Under the pieces are notes generated by a model, which was not told where the DNA came from, did no database searches, and saw only the letters and a program-made list of their open reading frames with translations. DNA of 12,164 nt from CAMQVM01 sp044433365 (GTDB lineage: Bacteria > Bacteroidota > Bacteroidia > Bacteroidales > Rikenellaceae), in assembly GCA_044433365.1 (NCBI GenBank), contig JAWXTR010000092.1, positions 1-12,164 on the forward strand. The letters are read 5' to 3'. Each line of letters starts with the position of its first letter. Position 1 is the first letter of the stretch. Made by a program: the position numbers and the translations under genes. This document shows, in pieces, positions 1 through 7,648 of the stretch.

Positions 1-62
1 TTTCACTATTAAATCTCAATATAGAACCACTATATTTTCGATTCAATAGCAAAAAATCTCAT
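1..62. repeat. 62-base direct repeat, left copy
   Basis: This stretch matches 12103-12164 at 59 of 62 positions, with differences at repeat positions 15, 21 and 40. It has no open frame of note and contains a small potential hairpin, ATAG-aacca-CTAT. The rest of the 179-base leader before the kinase holds scattered echoes of it, such as CACTATTAAA at 4-13 and 72-81 and CAATAGCA at 44-51 and 66-73. The copies sit exactly at both window ends, so this is probably a dispersed multi-copy repeat, but its function is unknown. Confidence 0.85.
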
Positions 63-74
63 CTCCAATAGCAC

Positions 75-144
75 TATTAAAAATACACCAATAATTATTT
101 TACCCTACTTATTAAAAATAGACCAATAATTATTTTCCCCTACT
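75..144. repeat. Tandem repeat, two 35-base units
   Basis: Units 75-109 and 110-144 are 35 bases each and differ at only two positions. Each carries the block ACCAATAATTATTTT followed by a C-run and TACT. The tandem lies 36 bases upstream of the kinase start, where its promoter would be expected. Neither unit has a good TAnnTTTG box, so a regulatory role is not shown. Confidence 0.8.
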
Positions 145-179
145 TAAAAAAGGCATAAACATAAATCGTTATTCAACGC

Positions 180-3116
180 ATGAAAAGCAGAGAGTTTAAA
201 TCATATTTTAGAGATATAAAAAATATTAAGAGGATGTTGTTAACTCTCTCCATATTATTTTTTCTATCTTCTATAATTCTACATTTAAACGACAGAAAAA
301 ATGTGTGTAAAAGAGAACAGGCTCAAATAGAATCACATATAAAAAATATTTACGATACATTTGATTGCTATTGTGAAAACTATTTTAGTGAGAGTGGTTA
401 TAACCAAGATATCTTAGATAGATGTGTCAATGTTTTTAACTCATACGCTTTGCTTATAGTTAATTTTAAAGATGATGAAATAGAGTTTTCAAACCGTAAT
501 ATTTTTGTCACAAAAGAGACTCTACTAGAGATGTTAGATAGTGTGGAGTCGTTGATTTTTAGAGATAATAGGGTGGTGATTCCTCTTGTAAAGTGTAAGG
601 GTGATAGAAAAATTGCACTCTACATCAATATCTCTTTAGAGGGGCACAAGGCTGATTATGACAATTTTGTCTACACTGCAAACAATAAGACAATTGTCTC
701 TTCCGACAATTTTACCGTCGCTAAATTTTCTCGTTATGATAATATTGTTAGTTCCCCAAGAGGAAAGAGCCTATTCTCTTTTACTGAGAGTGTAAAAAAA
801 GTTGATTTTTTGTTGGTAAACCTACTCTTTATTATTGGGTTTGTCCTATTTCTGATTTTTCAACTAATATATCTTTCAGAGCATACCGATAGTGTTAAAA
901 ATGGAGTTAAACGCCTAGTTTTTTCTACCTTCTTAATTGTGTTTCCATTGATAATAATCTATATTGCAGATTTTAGCAATATAGTGATATGGTTAATATC
1001 CATCGCATTGCTTTTAAGTAGTTATCTATCACACCGTATCTTTACACACTCTGTAAATTGCAATATTTCAAAAGAAAAAATCTCGTTTAATACCTTAATG
1101 TTGTTAGGTGTACTAATTATATCGGTGGGGCTGCTATTATCGGTTGAGATAGATATGAAATTTAACAACTATATGCAATATAGTATACTTGATTTAATCC
1201 CAACAGCAATTATAAGTTGTTCGTTAATCAATTATATTGCATCGATTGATATCATAGAGAAAAATATAGAGGGTAAAAAATACAAATTTCTACTTTTACT
1301 ATTAATATTGATTATCGCCATACTTCTATATTTCAATTTTGAGCTAGGGTTGATTTTCTTACTTCTATCTGTTTTTGCAATTTTAGATGTTATTATCGCA
1401 CGTAAATACCACATCTTTCGAAGCCACTACCTACTACTAATTGCAATTACTGCTATCTGTATATTTACAGAGTCTAATATTGACAAAATGGAGTATATTA
1501 GCAGTTGTGAAAATGAATATGTAGGTAATTTGCACGGTATAGATAAGGAGAAAATTGTAAGTTACGATAAAATAAGCAAACATAATGAATATTACAATAA
1601 AATCGATGAACTAATTTCTATATCACTGTTTTCGTTAGTAGCAATTTTAGGATTGGGTTTTATTGTTATGAAATTTAGAACGTTACCGCTAAAAATAAGA
1701 CTCAAGGGCTCGCTTCCATACCGTTTCTATCTTATAATTGCAGCGATAGTGGTGATTGTGATAGTTGTTAGTCGACTTTTTATTAATTATAGTGATAATA
1801 ATCAGTTTAATAGACATATAGTCACAACATATAGCTTTTTAAAATCGGATTTTGAAAATGGATATTACCGTAATCCTAATTGGCATAATTCTCTATCAGA
1901 AAGATATAATATAGAGGTAGATGTTTACAATGAAAAAGGGGAGATAATTGATTTTAAAAATAGTAATAATAAAAATTTAGATAATAGCCCAAATCAATTA
2001 AGTGGTAGTGTGTTAACTAGAATGCAGTATGTAGGTGCTAGAGCCTATTTAACAAAAGAAAATAACCTATTTTCTAGGGAGTATACCACCTTATATCTGC
2101 TCACTCCCGATAATATGATTTTAAGAATACCATTTGATAGAAATAGAGTAGATAATTCAACTCAAACTTTATTTTTCAGAATTATAATCATATTTTTTGC
2201 CATTTTAGTGGCTATATTGCTCTATGCAATAGTTTGCTACTACAACAGTTCTTTGCCGCTAAAAGCTCTTAGAAATAGTGAAAATTTGGTGAAATCTCGT
2301 CAATATTTAACTATTTCGCCGCTTGTAGAGGATTGTTCACAGATGAAAAATATGCTTGTAGAGTATAATAAAATGATTGGAGAATTAGAAGATCAATATA
2401 AACTGCAAATTGCTATCGACCAGCAAGAAAACCTTAATAAAATTTCGAGAATGCTCGCTCATGAGATAAAAAATCCACTTACTCCTATTTTGCTTTCAGC
2501 ACAGCTTGCACTTAGGTTAAAGCAGAGTGATAATCCTCGTTGGTTGGAGACAATAGAGGATACTCTAAATACCATTATTTTTCAGACTGAGAGAATATCT
2601 CAAATTATCTCAAAAATAATGAGCCGTTCCACAATTTTTCAAACAAATAGCTCAAAAATTGATCTGATTTCGTTGCTTAGTGAGGTGGAAAAATTTTATA
2701 GTCCCTATAAAAATATAACTTTCTCTATCGAAAATGACTCTAAATCTTCGTCTACAATTTTTATGGATAGTAATCTGCTTTGGAGTGTTATTACAAATAT
2801 TACGGTCAATGCAATAGATGCAATTCAGGAGCAATCAGAAAGTAATGGTCATATAATTTTTAGAGTAAGCGAAGAGTCACAAAAATTGAAAATCTCTATT
2901 TTAAATAATGGTAAACCTATACCTGAAACGATTCAAAATGAGATTTTTAAATATAAATATACCACTAAAGAGTCGGGAAATGGATTAGGATTATTCTTCG
3001 CACATCATATTATCACTCGAGAAAAGGGTAACTTATACCTAAACAAGCATAATTTGGAATTTACTGAATTTGTTGTTGAGATTCCTTTGGAGAGAGGGCT
3101 AGAGGTTAGAGATTAG
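180..3116 (+). CDS. NtrY-like membrane sensor histidine kinase
   Basis: The protein has 978 residues and starts at ATG. The C-terminal half is a clear kinase: the H-box AHEIKNPLTPI has the phospho-accepting His at residue 761, the N-box NITVNAIDAI has Asn877, and the G-box GNGLGL is at 933-938. The wording HEIKNPLTPI is typical of the NtrY group. The N-terminal half is unusually membrane-rich. I count about 12 hydrophobic segments near 18-37, 207-232, 246-284 (two), 304-322, 336-354, 369-406 (two), 416-430, 477-498, 514-534 and 663-687. Two stretches (about 38-206 and 535-662) are probably extracytoplasmic sensor regions, and a HAMP-like linker at about 688-745 precedes the dimerisation helix. 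The usual DxGxG of the ATP lid reads NNGKPIP, so the canonical Asp is Asn. This also occurs in active kinases, so activity is expected. No response regulator lies in the window; one may lie upstream. The signal is unknown. The neighbouring symporter suggests a link to solute uptake, which is only inference. Confidence 0.9.
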   Translation: MKSREFKSYFRDIKNIKRMLLTLSILFFLSSIILHLNDRKNVCKREQAQIESHIKNIYDTFDCYCENYFSESGYNQDILDRCVNVFNSYALLIVNFKDDEIEFSNRNIFVTKETLLEMLDSVESLIFRDNRVVIPLVKCKGDRKIALYINISLEGHKADYDNFVYTANNKTIVSSDNFTVAKFSRYDNIVSSPRGKSLFSFTESVKKVDFLLVNLLFIIGFVLFLIFQLIYLSEHTDSVKNGVKRLVFSTFLIVFPLIIIYIADFSNIVIWLISIALLLSSYLSHRIFTHSVNCNISKEKISFNTLMLLGVLIISVGLLLSVEIDMKFNNYMQYSILDLIPTAIISCSLINYIASIDIIEKNIEGKKYKFLLLLLILIIAILLYFNFELGLIFLLLSVFAILDVIIARKYHIFRSHYLLLIAITAICIFTESNIDKMEYISSCENEYVGNLHGIDKEKIVSYDKISKHNEYYNKIDELISISLFSLVAILGLGFIVMKFRTLPLKIRLKGSLPYRFYLIIAAIVVIVIVVSRLFINYSDNNQFNRHIVTTYSFLKSDFENGYYRNPNWHNSLSERYNIEVDVYNEKGEIIDFKNSNNKNLDNSPNQLSGSVLTRMQYVGARAYLTKENNLFSREYTTLYLLTPDNMILRIPFDRNRVDNSTQTLFFRIIIIFFAILVAILLYAIVCYYNSSLPLKALRNSENLVKSRQYLTISPLVEDCSQMKNMLVEYNKMIGELEDQYKLQIAIDQQENLNKISRMLAHEIKNPLTPILLSAQLALRLKQSDNPRWLETIEDTLNTIIFQTERISQIISKIMSRSTIFQTNSSKIDLISLLSEVEKFYSPYKNITFSIENDSKSSSTIFMDSNLLWSVITNITVNAIDAIQEQSESNGHIIFRVSEESQKLKISILNNGKPIPETIQNEIFKYKYTTKESGNGLGLFFAHHIITREKGNLYLNKHNLEFTEFVVEIPLERGLEVRD

Positions 3117-3174
3117 AGTGAGGTGTTTGTGATTTTTTATTAACTTTACAGAAAATTTGTAAAATTTGCAGAAA

Positions 3175-4638
3175 ATGGGGCATCAAAATAAAATATTAAT
3201 ATTCATACTATTAGCACTATATGTATTAGTTGTAATTTTTATTGGGTTAAGGAGTCGAAAAAGTAGTAGTAGCGAAGATTATTTCTTAGCTTCTCGCTCT
3301 CTTCCGCCTTGGTTGCTATCCATTACATTTATCGCCTCATGGTGGGGTGGTGGTTCGGCTATAGATTTGGTAAACCACGCAAATCAAGATGGACTTAGTA
3401 GCTTTTGGATATATGGAGTGCCTGTACTTATCGCAACAGCACTAATGTACATATTTGCGGGAGCAATTCGGCGAATTTCGACAATTAGCCAACCTGAACT
3501 TATAGAGCAGCGTTACGACAATCGCTCTAGTGCAATGCTGACGCTTTTTATAATTGTATTTATGACAATTGGAGCAGCTACGCAGGTTATTGTAATAGCT
3601 CAATTTTTTCAAACATTCTTTGCTGTTGATTATCCATTGGGTGCAGCTATAGGAACATCGTTAGTGCTATTTTATTCGCTATTTGGTGGGTTTAGAGGGG
3701 TTGTTCTTACCGATCTTTTCCAGTTTGTTTTCTTTCTTCTTGCCTCAATTTTTATATTTTACCTATCTTATAAAGGTTCAGGAGGGTTTGAAACTCTTGG
3801 CTCGCACCTAAAAATGGTAGATAGAGAGTATATAACTTCGTTTTTCTATAAATTAGATGATAATTTGGCTTATGTTATAACCTTTGGAACCTCTTGGATG
3901 ATTCAAGCTAATGTTTGGCAAAGAATTTCGGCTGCTCCAACTCCTAAAGCAGCAAAAAAAATGATGGGGATAAGTTTTTTCGTCTTTATTCCTCTCTATT
4001 TGATGGTTACGCTTACGGGTATGCTCTCAATTCCTATTTTTGACTCTATACCAGAGGGTGGAATTGTTGCTGCTCTTCTGCTACAGGTAGAGAACCCTAT
4101 TGTAAGTGCAATAATATTTTTAGGACTCTGCTCAGCTATTATGTCGACTATGGATTCGATGTTGAATACAGGTGCGCTTTCGGCAACTATTGATATTTAT
4201 AAACGCTATATTCGCCCCGATGAGTCGGCTGCAAAATATGTAAATATAGGGCGAATTTCTACGATTATTATTGCTGCAATTGCTCTATTTATAGCTCTTA
4301 GAATCAAGTCAATAGTGACAATCTCATGGATAGGTGCCGATTTTATTGCAACAGGTGCATTTGTCCCGTTAGTTTTAGCTTTTTTATGGAAAAGAGGCAC
4401 TGCTACAGCATCATTTTGTTCGATGCTTTTTGGATTGATATTCTCAACCTACAATATGTTTGCAGCACTTGGCGCAAATATTCCAATTTGGTGGGAAATT
4501 GCATCTCCACTTCAAGCAATAATAGGAATTTGTAGTTCGCTACTTATTTTTGTAGTTGTCTCATATTTTACAAAGGGTGACAACAAAAAGGCGAAAGAAT
4601 TTATTGAAAAAGCGGGAATAATAAGGTTTAACAGCTAA
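3175..4638 (+). CDS. Sodium:solute symporter (SSS family)
   Basis: This is an inner-membrane secondary transporter, probably driven by sodium, with an undefined solute (487 residues from the chosen start). The first helix is followed by the family-typical SSEDYFLASRSLPPW stretch and then by a WWGGGSAID segment. GTSWMIQANVWQR and the block IMSTMDSMLNTGALSATIDIYKR are also classic for the family. About 13 membrane helices can be seen. The longest frame begins at TTG (3166), adding only three residues. I prefer ATG at 3175, which places the N-terminal helix normally. The gene is 58 bases after the kinase stop and may be co-transcribed with it. A TAACTTTA at 3141-3148 resembles a -7 box with one mismatch but has no convincing -33 partner. 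The TAA stop forms the first bases of the nested repeat downstream. Confidence 0.92.
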   Translation: MGHQNKILIFILLALYVLVVIFIGLRSRKSSSSEDYFLASRSLPPWLLSITFIASWWGGGSAIDLVNHANQDGLSSFWIYGVPVLIATALMYIFAGAIRRISTISQPELIEQRYDNRSSAMLTLFIIVFMTIGAATQVIVIAQFFQTFFAVDYPLGAAIGTSLVLFYSLFGGFRGVVLTDLFQFVFFLLASIFIFYLSYKGSGGFETLGSHLKMVDREYITSFFYKLDDNLAYVITFGTSWMIQANVWQRISAAPTPKAAKKMMGISFFVFIPLYLMVTLTGMLSIPIFDSIPEGGIVAALLLQVENPIVSAIIFLGLCSAIMSTMDSMLNTGALSATIDIYKRYIRPDESAAKYVNIGRISTIIIAAIALFIALRIKSIVTISWIGADFIATGAFVPLVLAFLWKRGTATASFCSMLFGLIFSTYNMFAALGANIPIWWEIASPLQAIIGICSSLLIFVVVSYFTKGDNKKAKEFIEKAGIIRFNS

Positions 4639-4756
4639 AGAGGGTGACCCAAAAGTAAAGAAATTTACTTAAAATTACACAATCCAGACCATAACCCCCA
4701 CTCATAACGTTTGTGAGCAGGGGTGATGGTCTGGATTTTTGATTGTGGGTCACCCA
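4636..4756. repeat. Nested inverted-repeat element E1 at a convergent junction
   Basis: The outer arms GGGTGACCCA (4642-4651) and TGGGTCACCC (4746-4755) pair perfectly over 10 bases and enclose an independent inner hairpin (4681-4737). The left arm, read from the symporter TAA stop at 4636, is closely related to the reverse complement of the right arm of the second element (E2) ending at 7648. They share about 19 of the first 20 bases (TAAAGAGGGTGAC, then C or G, then CAAAAG). They also share TTACACAA just before the inner stem (4675-4682 here, reverse complement of 7613-7620 there). The inner stems of the two elements are unrelated. Confidence 0.8.
4681..4740. terminator. Bidirectional terminator hairpin between symporter and kbl
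   Basis: AATCCAGACCAT (4681-4692) pairs perfectly with ATGGTCTGGATT (4726-4737). CCCC/GGGG and CTCA/TGAG extend the stem inward, and the + strand continues into a T-run at 4736-4740. It lies 42 bases after the symporter stop and 29 bases after the kbl stop on the other strand, as expected for a shared terminator of converging genes. The T-run is poorer on the - strand. Confidence 0.8.
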
Positions 4757-4766
4757 CTTCACATGA

Positions 4767-5957
4767 CTAAATAACTCCAAGCTCTTTGCCTACCTTTTCA
4801 AAGGCAGCAGCGGCTTTGTCGAGATGTTCTATTTCATGACCAGCAGATATTTGGACTCTAATGCGAGCTTGCTCTTTTGGAACTACTGGATAGTAGAAGC
4901 CAATTACATATATTCCCTCTTCAAGTAGGCGTGCAGCAAAATCTTGTGATAGTTTTGCATCATACAACATAACGGCACATATAGCAGACTGAGTTGGTTT
5001 AATATCAAAACCAGCAGCTTTCATTTTTGTTAAGAAATAGTCTACATTGTTAACCAATTTGTCGTGAAGTTCGTCTGACTCCTCCAACATTTTGAAAAGT
5101 TCTAATGAAGCACCTACTGAGGCTGGAAGTATTGAGTTTGAAAATAGATAAGGACGTGAACGTTGGCGCAGCATATCAATAATCTCTTTACGACCAGTTG
5201 TAAATCCGCCAATGCCGCCCCCAAATGCTTTTCCAAGCGTACCAGTGATAATATCTACCTCGCCTCTGACATTGTAAAGCTCTGTAACACCACGACCTGT
5301 AGCACCTACAACCCCTGCCGAGTGGCACTCATCTACCATAACTAGTGCATCATATTTTTGAGCCAAAGCACATATTTTATCCATAGGAGCCACATTGCCA
5401 TCCATTGAAAATACACCATCGGTAACGATAATACGGAATCTTTGAGCTTGTGAAAGCTTTAAACACTCCTCTAACTCCTCCATATTTGCATTGGCATAGC
5501 GATAGCGTTTTGCTTTACAAAGGCGCACACCATCGATAATCGAAGCATGATTAAGTGAATCGGAGATAATTGCGTCGTTTTCGCTTAATAATGGTTCGAA
5601 AACCCCACCATTTGCATCAAAACACGCTGCATACAAAATTGTATCTTCAGTTCCAAAATAGTCGGCAATTGCAGCCTCCAACTCTTTATGAATATCTTGA
5701 GTACCGCAAATAAAACGTACCGACGACATTCCATAACCTCTGCTTCCCATCATTTTCGTAGCTGCACTAACCAGACGAGGATGGTTTGAAAGACCAAGAT
5801 AGTTGTTGGCACAAAAATTTAACACTTCGCTTGACTCTGAGCCAACTTTGATGGCTGCCTGTTGTGAAGAGGTGATAATGCGCTCTGATTTATAAAGCCC
5901 TGCTTCTTTGATTGATTGAAGCTCGTTTTGTAGGTGGTTTTTAATATTTCCGTACAT
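4767..5957 (-). CDS. kbl: Glycine C-acetyltransferase (2-amino-3-ketobutyrate CoA ligase)
   Basis: This is a PLP-dependent alpha-oxoamine synthase of 396 residues, nearly the length of the E. coli enzyme (398). It catalyses the CoA-dependent cleavage of 2-amino-3-oxobutyrate to glycine and acetyl-CoA, the second step of threonine catabolism. The PLP lysine is K243 in GTLGKAFGGG. The cofactor-ring histidine is His137 in SLNHASI, and VDECHSAG provides Asp209 and His212. The N-terminal FCANNYLGLSNHP and SVRFICGTQDIHKELE blocks are typical of Kbl rather than BioF or HemA. No threonine dehydrogenase is in the window, so the substrate supply is encoded elsewhere. The gene is monocistronic here: it converges on the symporter and diverges from the TetR pair. 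A TAnnTTTG box lies 43 bases upstream of the ATG. Confidence 0.95.
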   Translation of the reverse strand: MYGNIKNHLQNELQSIKEAGLYKSERIITSSQQAAIKVGSESSEVLNFCANNYLGLSNHPRLVSAATKMMGSRGYGMSSVRFICGTQDIHKELEAAIADYFGTEDTILYAACFDANGGVFEPLLSENDAIISDSLNHASIIDGVRLCKAKRYRYANANMEELEECLKLSQAQRFRIIVTDGVFSMDGNVAPMDKICALAQKYDALVMVDECHSAGVVGATGRGVTELYNVRGEVDIITGTLGKAFGGGIGGFTTGRKEIIDMLRQRSRPYLFSNSILPASVGASLELFKMLEESDELHDKLVNNVDYFLTKMKAAGFDIKPTQSAICAVMLYDAKLSQDFAARLLEEGIYVIGFYYPVVPKEQARIRVQISAGHEIEHLDKAAAAFEKVGKELGVI

Positions 5958-6000
5958 ATTCTTGTATTATATTAAATTGTTATTTTTCTAAATTTTACCA

Positions 6001-6008
6001 CAAATATA
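6001..6008 (-). promoter_or_regulatory. kbl promoter -7 box
   Basis: Read on the - strand this is TATATTTG, a full match to the Bacteroidetes -7 consensus TAnnTTTG, 43 bases upstream of the kbl ATG. No convincing TTTG stands at the expected -33 distance, so the assignment rests on the -7 box and position. Confidence 0.55.
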
Positions 6009-6050
6009 TATTAATTTTACAATAAAATTTACTTTTTCGTACAATTTTTT

Positions 6051-6081
6051 TTAGTTGTGGTATTAGTTGGTTAGATTTTTG
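6051..6081 (+). promoter_or_regulatory. Possible promoter of the TetR pair
   Basis: GATTTTTG at 6074-6081 matches TAnnTTTG at seven of eight positions, with TTAG 19 bases upstream at 6051-6054. The same stretch contains TTAGTTG twice with a 12-base period (6051-6057 and 6063-6069), which could be an operator, for instance for the adjacent TetR proteins. Both readings are weak. Confidence 0.3.
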
Positions 6082-6143
6082 CTACGATATAGCCATTATC
6101 ATTGGGGAACTTCTATGAATTACCCATAAAAATATTTGAATTT

Positions 6144-6833
6144 ATGAATAAAAATAGTATTACAGCTAGTGATGGAAATTCTACAAAAGAGTTGATTGTA
6201 GATAGGGCAAATTTGATTATAAACTCATTTGGGATGGTAGATTTTAGGATTGATAATTTGGCTAAATCACTAAATATTTCACCTGGAAATATTACCTACC
6301 ATTTCCCTCGAAAGGATGATATTTCGCTAGCAATATGGATGAAATTTGTGAGAGAAGTTGTCTCTACAGTAGATAGTTATATCACTCCGTTTATAGATAT
6401 TAAACAGTTGTATCTTTTTTTTAGAAACATTGCCTCTGTAATCTACTCATACCGTGGAGTTGTCTCGTATATGCTTGGAGATTGTGGCGTAATTGAGCGA
6501 GAGAAACGATTTAATCATAAGATGTGGGAGCAATTCGAAAACAGATATGATTCGATAATGAAGCTTCTAACAGATGGCGACTACATTAAAAATCAAGAGA
6601 TTGAGGAGGGGTTTAAAAACTTATTTTTCGAATCACAAATAACTACGCTTCTTTGGTGGATAAACCACGCTCTTTCATCTACAGAAGATAGTGAAGTCTC
6701 CGAGCATATAGATTTTTATGCCCTTGTTGCAATCTATCCTATAAAATCGCTATTTACAGCTAAAGGAGACGAACAATATATGTCGATAAAATCGTTAGTT
6801 GACGGTAAAAAATCGTATAAAACCAATTATTAG
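6144..6833 (+). CDS. TetR-family transcriptional regulator, first of a tandem pair
   Basis: From ATG 6144 this is a 229-residue DNA-binding protein. The N-terminal HTH covers roughly residues 15-60 (RANLIINSFGMVDFRIDNLA, then the recognition-helix region SPGNITYHF). GNxxYHF followed by K-D/E-D-I is typical of TetR proteins. The rest is an alpha-helical region with conserved YRGVV and LWWINHAL, presumably for ligand binding and dimerisation. An in-frame TTG at 6102 would add 14 residues. ATG 6144 is preferred because the product then aligns end to end with the paralogue downstream (MNKN..STKELI against MKNE..STKEII), and because the extra stretch coincides with a dispersed repeat motif (GGGAACTTCTA, 6105-6115). 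It is divergent from kbl; control of kbl is possible but unproven. The ligand is unknown. Confidence 0.8.
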   Translation: MNKNSITASDGNSTKELIVDRANLIINSFGMVDFRIDNLAKSLNISPGNITYHFPRKDDISLAIWMKFVREVVSTVDSYITPFIDIKQLYLFFRNIASVIYSYRGVVSYMLGDCGVIEREKRFNHKMWEQFENRYDSIMKLLTDGDYIKNQEIEEGFKNLFFESQITTLLWWINHALSSTEDSEVSEHIDFYALVAIYPIKSLFTAKGDEQYMSIKSLVDGKKSYKTNY

Positions 6834-6870
6834 AACTCCTCCTTAGTTTAATTTTTGAAAATTTAAGCGT

Positions 6871-7533
6871 ATGAAAAATGAAAAAAAAGAGAGTAATACT
6901 CAATCAACAAAAGAGATAATTTTAAATAGGTCATTAGAGATGATAAATGAGGGTGGAATGATGGATTTTAGAATAGATGTTCTTGCCCTATCACTCAAAT
7001 TAAGCCCTGGTAATATTACCTACCATTTTGCAAAAAAAGAGGATATTTCAGCGGCATTATGGCGTAATTTTATTGCCGAATTTAATCGTTCGATGAGCTG
7101 CGTATCAAATATTTTGGATATAAAACAGACTTTTCTTGTACTTCGTGAGTTTTGCACGATTGTGTATAAAATTAGAGGTGTTGTAATGTTTTCGGGTAGT
7201 GATAGTCGTGTGATTAGAGATGAAAAATATAATGAGGATAAATTCTACGACATTACAGCCGATTTGCTTAAAAATATATCTGAAATATTATATCGTAATG
7301 GCTATCTGTATCACACTACAAAAGAGCGTGAATCGCTTGCGTTTCAAACTCTTATAATGCGTTGGTGGATAAATAAAGCAATGCTAAAAAATTGTTATAA
7401 AGATGTAGCTATCGAAGATTTAATCAACCAAAATGCAAGCCTTATACTTTTTTCACTCTATAACCAGATGAACGACAAGGCAAAAGAGGAGTATAACTAT
7501 ATTATTCGCAAAGTGCGTAATAGAGATATTTAA
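6871..7533 (+). CDS. TetR-family transcriptional regulator, second of a tandem pair
   Basis: This 220-residue protein is a clear paralogue of the preceding gene. The HTH segment GGMMDFRIDVLALSLKLSPG followed by NITYHF is more than half identical to its counterpart. Later landmarks also match: DIKQTFLVLR against DIKQLYLFFR, IRGVV against YRGVV, RWWINKAM against LWWINHAL. The C-terminal halves are otherwise much more diverged, which suggests similar DNA targets but different ligands, or formation of heterodimers (inference). It starts at ATG 37 bases after its neighbour with no promoter or terminator evident between, so the two are probably one operon. A nested hairpin element follows its stop. 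Confidence 0.8.
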   Translation: MKNEKKESNTQSTKEIILNRSLEMINEGGMMDFRIDVLALSLKLSPGNITYHFAKKEDISAALWRNFIAEFNRSMSCVSNILDIKQTFLVLREFCTIVYKIRGVVMFSGSDSRVIRDEKYNEDKFYDITADLLKNISEILYRNGYLYHTTKERESLAFQTLIMRWWINKAMLKNCYKDVAIEDLINQNASLILFSLYNQMNDKAKEEYNYIIRKVRNRDI

Positions 7534-7542
7534 GAGGATTTC

Positions 7543-7648
7543 TAAAGAGGATGATCTAAAAGTCCTTAAAATAGAAAACAACCCTTGCAACAAGCTATGT
7601 GGCAAGGGTTGTTTGTGTAAAATTGGTGCTTTTGCGTCACCCTCTTTA
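7543..7648. repeat. Nested inverted-repeat element E2 at a convergent junction
   Basis: The left arm 7544-7562 (AAAGAGGATGATCTAAAAG) and the right arm 7629-7647 (CTTTTGCGTCACCCTCTTT) pair over 19 bases with four non-Watson-Crick positions, two of them G-T wobbles. They enclose an inner hairpin (7577-7613). Read on the - strand, the right arm begins with the TAA stop of the LacI-family gene and matches the arm that begins at the symporter stop in the first element (4636). E2 is therefore the same element type in the opposite orientation, again phased on a stop codon. Confidence 0.8.
7577..7613. terminator. Bidirectional terminator hairpin between the TetR pair and the LacI-family gene
   Basis: AACAACCCTTGC (7577-7588) and GCAAGGGTTGTT (7602-7613) form a perfect 12-base-pair stem with a 13-base loop. 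The + strand runs on as TTTGTGTAAAATT. On the - strand the stem is followed by the T-rich TTTTCTATTTTAAGG. It lies between the stop codons of two converging genes. Confidence 0.8.

Noticed and set aside
3126..3148. TTTG and TAACTTTA as a symporter promoter
   Set aside because: The spacing is 11 bases instead of about 19-21, and the -7 box has a mismatch at its G.
3145..3165. TTTACA/TGTAAA inverted repeat between the kinase and the symporter as a terminator
   Set aside because: It has only six AT-rich base pairs and no T-run, too weak to separate the two genes.
3166..3174. TTG start for the symporter
   Set aside because: It adds only three residues, and an ATG follows immediately at 3175 with a normal N-terminal helix.
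4326..4535. 69-codon + strand frame inside the symporter gene
   Set aside because: It overlaps strong SSS coding sequence in another frame and shows no protein-like features.
6102..6143. In-frame TTG start extending the first TetR protein by 14 residues
   Set aside because: The paralogue aligns from ATG 6144, and the extra stretch overlaps a dispersed repeat motif, so it is more likely leader than coding.
7531..7549. AAGAGGATTTCTAAAGAGG as another copy of the dispersed motif
   Set aside because: The match is loose and overlaps the arm of the nested hairpin, which explains the sequence better.
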